NCBI GenBank assembly: GCA_964432205.1
Contig: CAYSMK010000006.1
Coordinates: forward strand, 1-64,000
Length of the DNA: 64,000 nt
Direction: 5' to 3'
DNA from: Geomobilibacter sp964432205
Lineage (GTDB): Bacteria > Desulfobacterota > Desulfuromonadia > Geobacterales > DSM-12255
The position numbers and the translations under genes were made by a program. The notes below the pieces were generated by a model. The model was given only the letters and a program-made list of their open reading frames with translations. It did no database searches and was not told the DNA's origin. Each line of letters begins with the position of its first letter. The first letter of the stretch is position 1. Below are positions 16,129 through 22,824 of this stretch, piece after piece.

Positions 16129-16727
16129 ATTTGATGTGCGCTGGGGTTCAATTTGTCCTGTTCCCACCGGGCCGGATTGTTCCTGATATATTCGCGGAAT
16201 CGATCTCGTTCCGTTTCGTTGCGAATGATATGCTCCCAGTAATTTCGTTGCCAGACCTCATGAGTTCTGTTCTGTTGACGAAACCATTTGGTTACGCCGA
16301 TTTTAAAACCCCTGACGATGGAACCGATTGTTCCCGATGTTCCGGTTGGGCGGTCCCGTAGGGGCGAAATATCTTTCGCCCAAATATCTTTCGCCCTAAC
16401 ATTTTTCGCCCTAACATTTTTCGCCCAAAGATCTTTTGCCCCAACAGTGGTTATGGAATCGGTGAGAACGATGATCCCGTGAATATGATTGGGCATGATC
16501 ACAAATTCATCCAGTTCAACACTGGGGAAATGAGCGGGAATATCGACCCAGCATCTTTCAGCCATTTTTCCGGCATCGTTCAGCTGCATTGCTCCAGTCA
16601 CAATGGTACCGAATAGATTCTCGCGGTTATTGGTGCAGATGGTGACAAAAAGCGCCCCGGCCTGAGAATAATCGTAGCATTGCAACCTGATCGACCGGCG
16701 GTGATGAATATCGGGATTGTATTTCAT
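16125..16727 (-). CDS. REP-associated tyrosine transposase (RAYT, IS200-like Y1 fold)
   Basis: Single-strand DNA endonuclease-type transposase that cuts REP palindromes, 200 aa. The HUH motif is His81-Ile-His83 in MPNHIHG, and the catalytic Tyr180 sits in REYIRNNP, where E. coli TnpA-REP has Tyr115, so the active site is intact. Between them, residues 97-121 are five pentapeptide repeats (AKDLW, AKNVR, AKNVR, AKDIW, AKDIS) encoded by 15-bp DNA repeats derived from the REP half-site. GGGGGTCTCAC precedes the ATG; an upstream frame of 37 codons is rejected. A REP-like palindrome abuts the stop. Confidence 0.9.
   Translation of the reverse strand: MKYNPDIHHRRSIRLQCYDYSQAGALFVTICTNNRENLFGTIVTGAMQLNDAGKMAERCWVDIPAHFPSVELDEFVIMPNHIHGIIVLTDSITTVGAKDLWAKNVRAKNVRAKDIWAKDISPLRDRPTGTSGTIGSIVRGFKIGVTKWFRQQNRTHEVWQRNYWEHIIRNETERDRFREYIRNNPARWEQDKLNPSAHQM
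16358..16448. repeat. In-frame 15-bp tandem repeats inside the RAYT gene
   Basis: GTAGGGGCGAAATATC (16358-16373) pairs with the first of five 15-bp units: 16374-16388, 16389-16403, 16404-16418, 16419-16433 and a degenerate 16434-16448. Units 2 and 3 are identical, and each begins TTTCGCCC. The period keeps the reading frame. Confidence 0.9.
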
Positions 16728-16762
16728 GTGAGACCCCCGCCTGACAGAGAACAATAAATATT

Positions 16763-17302
16763 TTATGGTTCGTAGGGGTAAAGGTATTTTGCGGCGATGG
16801 TCTTCTGCTCCGCTGGTGACAGCCGCGGTAGCTCCCATGCTCCGGCCACGTTCTCGGGGTCATCGGCAGTCATCGGCCATGGCTTCAGCGCCACGATATC
16901 CCGGTCGTCAAACCGCTCGGCAATGGCCAGCGCCAGGAGCCCGCCCAGACCGTGCCCGCGGTACTCCGGCAACAGGAGGATCGACTTGATCAGCACCACA
17001 TTGCCGTAATCCATCAGTTCGTCGGCAAAGCCAGGATTCAGCTCGTCGTCCACGAACAGCTCTTCGTAGAGGTTCCCCAGATCGCTGGAGTGGCTGTCGA
17101 AGACATCGAACAGGGACCACGCATCGTCGTTGATGATCTGATCCATCCTGACGCGATACACCGTGGCCTGCCCAACCGCTTCCCGCTCGTCACCGTAGAG
17201 GATATCGATCCGGATGGTGGAGACGTAATCGGTCGGTGAGTCCCGGTGGATGGGGGAGCTGCTTTTGGTGGATAGGGAGATGAATTGTGGATCGATGTGC
17301 AT
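16763..17302 (-). CDS. GNAT-family N-acetyltransferase
   Basis: Predicted acetyl-CoA-dependent transferase with unknown acceptor, 179 aa. The C-terminal half has the GNAT acetyl-CoA loop YRGHGLGGLLALAIAERF preceded by the beta strand VVLIKSILLLPE. The N-terminal half is acidic. The start is MHIDPQFI, 16 nt downstream of the rhuM stop; longer upstream frames overlap rhuM and read as low-complexity Arg/Ser/Pro. It follows rhuM closely and may be a toxin of the GNAT type, but no antitoxin partner is visible. Confidence 0.75.
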   Translation of the reverse strand: MHIDPQFISLSTKSSSPIHRDSPTDYVSTIRIDILYGDEREAVGQATVYRVRMDQIINDDAWSLFDVFDSHSSDLGNLYEELFVDDELNPGFADELMDYGNVVLIKSILLLPEYRGHGLGGLLALAIAERFDDRDIVALKPWPMTADDPENVAGAWELPRLSPAEQKTIAAKYLYPYEP

Positions 17303-17318
17303 GAGTACTCGTTCTCGC

Positions 17319-18353
17319 TTATCGGCTCTTGCCATCTTCCAGCAACTTTTTGATATGTCGGTCAAAGTCGGACTCGAACAGGCGGTCCTGCACAACCCGG
17401 TATTTCTCGTATTCGCTCTCGGCAAAGGCTTTGGCGATCTCCTGGGTGACCTTGCCCGGATGGTCGAGAATCTCCCGTTCGTTGAAGCGCAGAAAGGCAT
17501 TCAACTTGTCGGCCCAATCCTCCATGGTCATCGGAATACCCCGCTCCGCCTGGTCCTCGGCATAGTCCAGGTACATGGTGACAATGCGATCAAGGGACTT
17601 CAGTTCCTTCCCGGTCAGATAATTCTTGGCGACAACCACATCCGGCTTGAGAATCTTGCCGTCCGGCGCGTTCTTCCAACTGGTCAGCCCCATGCGGTCT
17701 TTGCTGCTGTCAGCGCGTTTGACGATCAGTTCTGCGGCCGTATGACCATGGATGGCAAAATGGAGCTTGTTCTGCACGGCGGCAAAAAAGGTCTTGGTGG
17801 TCTCGGCATCCGCGCTGTAGTCCATGGCGGTGGCATAGATATCGGTAATCTTCTGGTAGAACTTCCGTTCGCTGGCCCGGATCTCGCGGATTTCGGCCAA
17901 CAGGTTGTCGAAATACTCCTTGCTGAAAAAGGAGCCGTTTTTCAGCCTCTCCTTGTCCAGCACATACCCACGAATGGCAAAGTCGCGCAAAACACCCGTC
18001 GCCCATTGGCGGAACTGCACGGCACGTGCGGAGTTCACCCGAAATCCCACGGCAATGATGGCGTCGAGGTTGTAGAAATCCACATTCCTGGACACATCCC
18101 GGTTGCCCTCTTTTTGAACTGTTCGGAAATTCCGAATAGTTGAACCCTTGGCAATTTCTCCCTGGGCATAAAGGTTGGCCAGATGCTCATTGATCGTCGG
18201 CACAGAGACCTCGAACAGCACCGCCATCAGCTTCTGCGTCAGCCAGACCGTTTCATCCTCGACGCGCACCTCGATGGTGCTTTCACCCGACTGCCTGGTG
18301 AAGATCAGGAACTCGGCGGTGCTGTTGCGGATTTGCAGTTTTTTTTCTTTCAT
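17319..18353 (-). CDS. rhuM: RhuM family virulence protein
   Basis: The 344-aa protein belongs to the RhuM family, named after a Salmonella pathogenicity-island gene. Its biochemical role is unsettled, and homologues are frequent in mobile islands. The N-terminal segment TIEVRVEDETVWLTQKLMAVLFEVSVPTINEHL resembles a winged-helix/BRO-type DNA-binding region. It is followed by NVDFYNLDAIIAVGFRVNSARAVQFRQWA, the most conserved family signature, and by helical sequence to the end. It lies in the accessory island with a partial recent copy of its 5' end at 15972. Confidence 0.85.
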   Translation of the reverse strand: MKEKKLQIRNSTAEFLIFTRQSGESTIEVRVEDETVWLTQKLMAVLFEVSVPTINEHLANLYAQGEIAKGSTIRNFRTVQKEGNRDVSRNVDFYNLDAIIAVGFRVNSARAVQFRQWATGVLRDFAIRGYVLDKERLKNGSFFSKEYFDNLLAEIREIRASERKFYQKITDIYATAMDYSADAETTKTFFAAVQNKLHFAIHGHTAAELIVKRADSSKDRMGLTSWKNAPDGKILKPDVVVAKNYLTGKELKSLDRIVTMYLDYAEDQAERGIPMTMEDWADKLNAFLRFNEREILDHPGKVTQEIAKAFAESEYEKYRVVQDRLFESDFDRHIKKLLEDGKSR

Positions 18354-18371
18354 AGGATTCCTGTAGAATAC

Positions 18372-20531
18372 TTATTTCCCAAGGCAGCATTTCTTGAACT
18401 TCTTTCCACTGCCACAAGGACAGGGATCATTTCTTCCGACTTTGTTTTTACGGCAAATTGATTCCAAAAAATTACCATAACGTGGCATATCCCGCGTCAT
18501 AAAGTCCATTTGAATGTTCTGTTGCCATTCATATTTGAGGCATAAGCCAAACCTTATTGTCTTGTTAGTTGGAGAAATACATATTCCAAACCAACTAGTT
18601 GCTTTTTGTGAATATTTACGACGTTCACAATGCCTTTGCAGGTGAGGGCCAGCAGCGGATAATGGCTCCTCATTTATATGGATAGTCAATCCAGTACTTG
18701 CGGAATCAAGGCCAATCGTTAGGTCATGATGTTTATGATCATGAAGTGAAAGTTGTTCAAGTTTGTCGATCCCCCTACTTACTTCTAAAACGGTTTCCTC
18801 GCTCAGTGTCAGCAACAGGAACCCTAGGTCAATAGTCCCCGGATCAGGTTTCGACTCAATCTCCTTCACAATCCGACCCAATGTTGTAGACTTGAAACGG
18901 GTTAAAATTCCATCGGGTGTACTCTTTCCATTCACTCCATCCCGACGAACCGCCATCGCAACGTCCAAATCGGCCGAAATGTCATCTCCCAGCATAACCA
19001 TGTCATGTTCGTTATTGAGCCAAAGATTATTCTTCAAATGATACGAAAGAATAGTCAGTTCATGTGAGACTACAAGCTTGTCCGTATAATTTACGCGTTG
19101 GTTCACATAGCTCAGGAAATGGAGCGGAGACGGCAGCATCTCAGTCATTGCATCAAGAGCAAAAATATCTAAGATTAGAGGAGGTTGTATAGACTCTGTT
19201 GTTTCATACTTAAGAAATTGCCGCGACTGAAAACTCAGTGCAGGATAATGATCTGAAACTACACAGAGGATGTAAATCTCCTTTAATCCTTTCGGAATCT
19301 TGATTTCTCTGGAGTTACCGTCGACCAGCTTGTATTTAGCCACATCTAGTGATTTCGAGCAGGTAAGGCCTTGTTCATACGAGTCTTGGACACTTTTTTT
19401 GAAGTCATCTTTGATCTGACGGTCATTCCCCTTTCTCGCTTCCAAAGTCAAACGCTTCGATTTTGCTTGTACTACAATTATTCGATTTCCGAAGATCACT
19501 AGGACATCAATTTCCCCAATTATGTCATTTGATTCAAATATATCTACATTAGTAAAAACCCTTTCCTTCCCAAAAACCAGTTCCAATCTATCTCTACAAA
19601 AATCTTCAGTAAACCTCCCCCTGTTCCTCATTGCAGTATTCACATATGTTTTATCAGCGCTCAGCCAATAGAATGGCGATTCATACAGTGCTTCGACAAG
19701 ACTGTATCCCTGTAACAAAGCAAAATTAACCTCGTCTATCTGCAGCACAGGCATAGCATTGGCGACATTGAAGTCATTCAGTGACCTGAAACATTGATTC
19801 TTTTCGCCCACCGATCCCGTAAATGCTTTCACGACAGCGGCAATGCTCGACTTGCTAATACCCGAAAAATCTGCAATTTCCTGAACACTGAATGTGAACC
19901 CTGGCAAGATAGTCCACTCCTCGGGTGCAATCTTACTCATACCCTTCAGGGTAGACATAATCTTTTGATTTTGAAGATCCAAGATGGCATGAACCACATC
20001 CTTTGCTTCTTGGATTGAAAAATCTTTATTTGCAATCAGCCATTCATTGTCACCAGCATATTTTGTTGTCGAGAATTCGCGATATTGGAAACTATAGGCA
20101 GACTCGCCACTATAAAAAATCGGTTCGCGAAGCGCGTCACCAAATGTAAAAGGATTGAAACCAGTCTCAATTGCCTCCTTTGGATCTAAACCACCGAAGA
20201 AGGCCCCAGCGATAGCTTTGTGCATTTCTTCGAGCAAAGTTTCAGTTCTATTAATATATTCTTGAAATATCACAGGAGATGGTAGCGAATAATCTATGTC
20301 TACTTGAATCAAAAGCCCGAGAAGAGTTGATATTTCCGGTCTAATAATACGCGTCATCGAGAAAAGATGTGCCATATCTTTTGCTGTCATCTTGTCATCG
20401 TAGAGAACCATGTTTTCTCTATAACAAAGATAGGCGATCACATGCACATACCCCGGTGATTTGCATAACTCTGACAATTCAGAAAAAATTATACTTTCTT
20501 CTCTTGCCTGCAAAAACATCTCCTCAATCAT
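18372..20531 (-). CDS. Large protein with PD-(D/E)XK-like core and C-terminal SEC-C motif
   Basis: I do not recognise a named family for this 719-aa protein. The C-terminus (701-719) is a clear SEC-C zinc motif, NDPCPCGSGKKFKKCC. Residues 339-357 read GEID, then a hydrophobic strand, then VVQAKSKR: the Asp342 and Gln-x-Lys357 arrangement of a restriction-like (NERD or Mrr type) nuclease core. The N-terminal 330 residues are helical and without motif. The gene is visibly more AT-rich than its neighbours, consistent with transfer. It lies alone between rhuM and gene remnants. A DNA-targeting defence role is inference. Confidence 0.6.
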   Translation of the reverse strand: MIEEMFLQAREESIIFSELSELCKSPGYVHVIAYLCYRENMVLYDDKMTAKDMAHLFSMTRIIRPEISTLLGLLIQVDIDYSLPSPVIFQEYINRTETLLEEMHKAIAGAFFGGLDPKEAIETGFNPFTFGDALREPIFYSGESAYSFQYREFSTTKYAGDNEWLIANKDFSIQEAKDVVHAILDLQNQKIMSTLKGMSKIAPEEWTILPGFTFSVQEIADFSGISKSSIAAVVKAFTGSVGEKNQCFRSLNDFNVANAMPVLQIDEVNFALLQGYSLVEALYESPFYWLSADKTYVNTAMRNRGRFTEDFCRDRLELVFGKERVFTNVDIFESNDIIGEIDVLVIFGNRIIVVQAKSKRLTLEARKGNDRQIKDDFKKSVQDSYEQGLTCSKSLDVAKYKLVDGNSREIKIPKGLKEIYILCVVSDHYPALSFQSRQFLKYETTESIQPPLILDIFALDAMTEMLPSPLHFLSYVNQRVNYTDKLVVSHELTILSYHLKNNLWLNNEHDMVMLGDDISADLDVAMAVRRDGVNGKSTPDGILTRFKSTTLGRIVKEIESKPDPGTIDLGFLLLTLSEETVLEVSRGIDKLEQLSLHDHKHHDLTIGLDSASTGLTIHINEEPLSAAGPHLQRHCERRKYSQKATSWFGICISPTNKTIRFGLCLKYEWQQNIQMDFMTRDMPRYGNFLESICRKNKVGRNDPCPCGSGKKFKKCCLGK

Positions 20532-20618
20532 CTATTTTCAGGGTGTGGAGAATTGCGGGGACATCGAGAATTCCAGAGGAGTCGCCAGGGTCAGGTTAAC
20601 CTTTCTGCCATTCCACTT

Positions 20619-20915
20619 CTAGATGATGTCCTTGAGCCGTGCCTTGATGATGTCACGGGACGACAGCACCCGGTCGAGTTCCATCTCGCCGATGATGGCC
20701 CGCAGCGAGGTCATCACCAGGTTCTGAATCGCATACTCGTAGTTGCTAATGCCGTACACCGCCTTCACCGGATCGATGATCTTGATGAAGGCGAAATTCT
20801 CACCCGTCACCACCGGTTTACCCGATCGTTTCTCGATATCCCGGCGCGTACTGCCGGCCACGACGCCCCCATCCTGGGCATCCCGCTTCAGGTGCGGTTG
20901 TAACGCCTCCACAAA
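20619..20915 (-). pseudogene. Chimeric remnant: DinD/BRO-type tail joined to an SPFH fragment
   Basis: One open frame carries two unrelated pieces. AQDGGVVAGSTRRDIEKRSGKP resembles the C-terminal tail of DinD/BRO-type antirepressor proteins. DPVKAVYGISNYEYAIQNL onward, to EMELDRVLSSRDIIKARL, is the middle of an SPFH (stomatin/prohibitin) domain, which stops before the rest of the fold. The only upstream start codons lie inside the terminator hairpin of the neighbouring fragment. It is therefore a fused remnant rather than a gene. Confidence 0.6.
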
Positions 20916-20916
20916 C

Positions 20917-20955
20917 GAAAAGCCGCCCGTCAGCATTTTGCTGACAAGGCGGCTT
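20917..20955 (-). terminator. Rho-independent terminator
   Basis: A stem of about 15 bp with one bulge (AAGCCGCC.TTGTCAGCA against TGCTGACGGGCGGCTT, minus strand) is closed by AAA and followed by TTTT. It lies 9 nt after the phosphoribosyltransferase fragment. Confidence 0.85.
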
Positions 20956-20963
20956 TCTGACTG

Positions 20964-21347
20964 TCAACTATCTTCAGTCGTCCCGACTATGCTGTCTTTT
21001 TGAGCTTTTCGGCTATCTCCTGCTTGCTGCGCCGCAGCAAGGCGATCTCGGATGGTGTCAGCATCCGGGGAGCGGGCGAGGTACCGAGCTTCCGATTGAG
21101 TGAGGCAGTCGAAGGAGTAACCGAATCGCTCTTGCCACCAATTTTCAAAGTCTTCGCCATGCTTTTGCCTCAATTCATCAAGTTGTGTCTTGTCTAGCGC
21201 CAATTTAGCAGAATGGAGTTTGCCCGTCAAGGTGACCGCCGCCAGAACAATTCCCCCATTCGACTCGACAAAACCGCGCAGGTTTGCCAGGGTACCGCCC
21301 TGTCCGACAAAATCATCCACCAGAACCTCGCAAGCGACGGGGAGTTA
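20964..21347 (-). pseudogene. 5'-truncated phosphoribosyltransferase-like gene
   Basis: About 118 codons from a GTG at 21320, or a little more to an upstream in-frame stop near 21347, begin inside the PRPP-binding region: VLVDDFVGQGGTLANLRG is the type I PRTase loop, normally preceded by about 100 residues that are missing here. The C-terminal part (WWQERFGYSFDCLTQSEARYL) is intact, followed by a terminator. The 5' part is lost at a junction just upstream of the vapC 3' end. No function is expected. Confidence 0.7.
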
Positions 21348-21368
21348 GAGTCAATGTCATCCCACAAC

Positions 21369-21761
21369 CTAGTTCCTGAATTCCTGCATGTCAAAGATAA
21401 GTCCCTTCTCGGGATAGTGCTTCACATTCCGCGTAGCCACCTGCAGCCCCCTGACCAGTGCCGTCGCGGCGATCAGACAGTCCAGCGGCGCCAGTGTGAT
21501 TCCCTTTGCCCGATACTTCCGGTACAGCTCCCCCCCTTTTACGGCCATTTCGGGAGTAACCTCCAGCACCGTGCAGGCGGAAATGAAATTCATCGTCGCC
21601 GCTTTTTCCCGGTCGCGCATGCCGGCGGTAAGCTCGAATACGCTCAAAACGCTCAAGGCGGCATTACCTTCCTGCCAGAGACGGTTCATCAGCGGCAGAA
21701 CTGCCTGCTCCCCACGCAGATAGTCAATGGCAATATCGGTATCAATCAGCACGGCCGGCAC
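21369..21761 (-). CDS. vapC: PIN-domain toxin, VapC family
   Basis: Predicted toxin ribonuclease of 130 aa. The PIN-domain acidic residues are visible: Asp7 and Asp9 in LIDTDIAIDYL, Glu in SVFELTAG, and Asp in LAPLDCLIAATAL. Its start overlaps the antitoxin gene by 20 nt, the normal toxin-antitoxin coupling. VapC toxins usually cleave tRNA or rRNA; the target here is unknown. It is the first of two adjacent toxin-antitoxin pairs in the island. Confidence 0.9.
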   Translation of the reverse strand: MPAVLIDTDIAIDYLRGEQAVLPLMNRLWQEGNAALSVLSVFELTAGMRDREKAATMNFISACTVLEVTPEMAVKGGELYRKYRAKGITLAPLDCLIAATALVRGLQVATRNVKHYPEKGLIFDMQEFRN

Positions 21762-21981
21762 AATCGCGCCCTCCTTCGCTTCTGAGGCGATTGACCGTAT
21801 CTACTCCACTTTCTTCGTGTTCCTTCCAGGCGCCGAAGCTGTCCATCGCCTTCTGCACCTTGCGCTGCCGCAAGTACTCCGTCAGTGCCTCGGCAACCAG
21901 GCCGCTGAAGTTCTTCGATACCGCTTTTGCCTCCTTCAGGAGATCATCGGGGATGGTTATGGATGTCTTGGTCAGTTGCAC
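21742..21981 (-). CDS. vapB: Ribbon-helix-helix antitoxin partner of VapC
   Basis: The 79-aa antitoxin has an N-terminal ribbon-helix-helix (MQLTKTSITIPDDLLKEAKAV) for DNA binding and a charged, flexible C-terminus for toxin neutralisation. It starts at GTG with GGAGG seven bases upstream. The promoter region carries an ATCAT/ATGAT inverted repeat suited to autorepression. It may alternatively be named as a CopG-type antitoxin. Confidence 0.85.
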   Translation of the reverse strand: MQLTKTSITIPDDLLKEAKAVSKNFSGLVAEALTEYLRQRKVQKAMDSFGAWKEHEESGVDTVNRLRSEGGRDCAGRAD

Positions 21982-22010
21982 GGCAGTACCTCCGTTCGAT
22001 ACACGTTACA

Positions 22011-22025
22011 ATCATACCAAATGAT
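22011..22025 (-). promoter_or_regulatory. Putative operator of vapBC
   Basis: Inverted repeat ATCAT-5 nt-ATGAT about 30 nt upstream of the antitoxin GTG, in AT-rich sequence suited to a promoter. Confidence 0.4.
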
Positions 22026-22052
22026 ACTACCAATTGATCATAGCTGCAAACT

Positions 22053-22095
22053 GGCAAACAAGGTAGGGTAAGAGGCAAACAAGGTAGGTAAGATA
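22053..22095. repeat. Two-copy tandem repeat of about 21 bp
   Basis: GGCAAACAAGGTAGGGTAAGA (22053-22073) is followed directly by a nearly identical second copy, between the two toxin-antitoxin operons. Function unknown. Confidence 0.75.
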
Positions 22096-22138
22096 GGCTG
22101 AAGGGAATCAGTGGGTTCCTCGATGCAGACGGCACGGG

Positions 22139-22462
22139 TCAGCGCAACAACCGTTCCTGCAGCAGGTCAACCAGATCGCGCCGGCCATCCAGCACACAGT
22201 GAACTAAAACATCCTGACCTGAAATCTCGTAGATTATCCGATAGGGCTTGAAGAAAACCTCACGGAACTCCAGCACGCCAATCCGCTCCAGTTCCGGCGG
22301 ATAATGACCCCGGTCCGGCATCATATCCAGACGGGAAATAACCTCTTCGATGCTGTTCAAAAGGCGCAGAGCATCTGCCCGGGTGTCGTTGGCCGCAACG
22401 TACCGATAAAGCTCCAGCAGATCGCGCTCGGCATCAGCAGCCAGCATGACACTGAACATCAT
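22139..22462 (-). CDS. RelE/ParE-family toxin
   Basis: Predicted toxin of 107 aa with the RelE/ParE fold. Conserved landmarks are ERDLLELYRYVA (helix 1), MPDRGHYPPEL, FREVFFKPYRIIYEI and the C-terminal VLDGRRDLVDLLQERL, which is nearer to ParE (gyrase-directed) than to ribosome-cleaving RelE. Its start overlaps the antitoxin stop by 4 nt (ATGA type). Confidence 0.87.
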   Translation of the reverse strand: MMFSVMLAADAERDLLELYRYVAANDTRADALRLLNSIEEVISRLDMMPDRGHYPPELERIGVLEFREVFFKPYRIIYEISGQDVLVHCVLDGRRDLVDLLQERLLR

Positions 22463-22740
22463 TGTTCAGCGGCCTCTATCCGTCGCCGGACAGACTCGAA
22501 TGCCTCCCCGACAGGCCGGACCTTCCCTTCGTTAACACTCTTTCTGCTCAAGGCAAGGATCTTCAACAGAGCAAGACTTTCCCGGTCTTTTTCGTATTCG
22601 CGTATGTCCTGGATGATTGCTTTCGCCTCACCGTTGAGCGTTATTACCACCGGTTTTTGTGTGGCGACGATCTCACGCACCACTTCCGACGCATGTGCCT
22701 TGAAGTGACTGATCGGTTTTACGACTTCGCTTAGTTTCAT
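22459..22740 (-). CDS. Phd/YefM-type antitoxin
   Basis: The 93-aa antitoxin shows the Phd/YefM N-terminus (MKLSEVVKPISHFKAHASEVVREI), the VVITLNGEAKAIIQDI strand-turn that contacts DNA, and a charged C-terminal toxin-binding tail. I chose the ATG at 22740 with GAGGGGGC upstream over one six codons earlier. It is coupled to the downstream ParE-like toxin. Confidence 0.87.
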   Translation of the reverse strand: MKLSEVVKPISHFKAHASEVVREIVATQKPVVITLNGEAKAIIQDIREYEKDRESLALLKILALSRKSVNEGKVRPVGEAFESVRRRIEAAEQ

Positions 22741-22770
22741 CTGCTGCCCCCTCGACATGGTCTTAATTTA

Positions 22771-22784
22771 GTCTATATTCAGAC
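22771..22784 (-). promoter_or_regulatory. Putative operator of the Phd/ParE pair
   Basis: Inverted repeat GTCT-ATATTC-AGAC about 30 nt upstream of the antitoxin ATG, flanked by AT-rich sequence. Confidence 0.35.
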
Positions 22785-22824
22785 CAATTACGATGCAAGC
22801 GGTTTATATTCATTTCAATCCCCG

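Noticed and set aside
16358..16448. Short CRISPR-like array
   Set aside because: Units of 15 bp are contiguous without spacers, lie in a coding frame and derive from a REP half-site.
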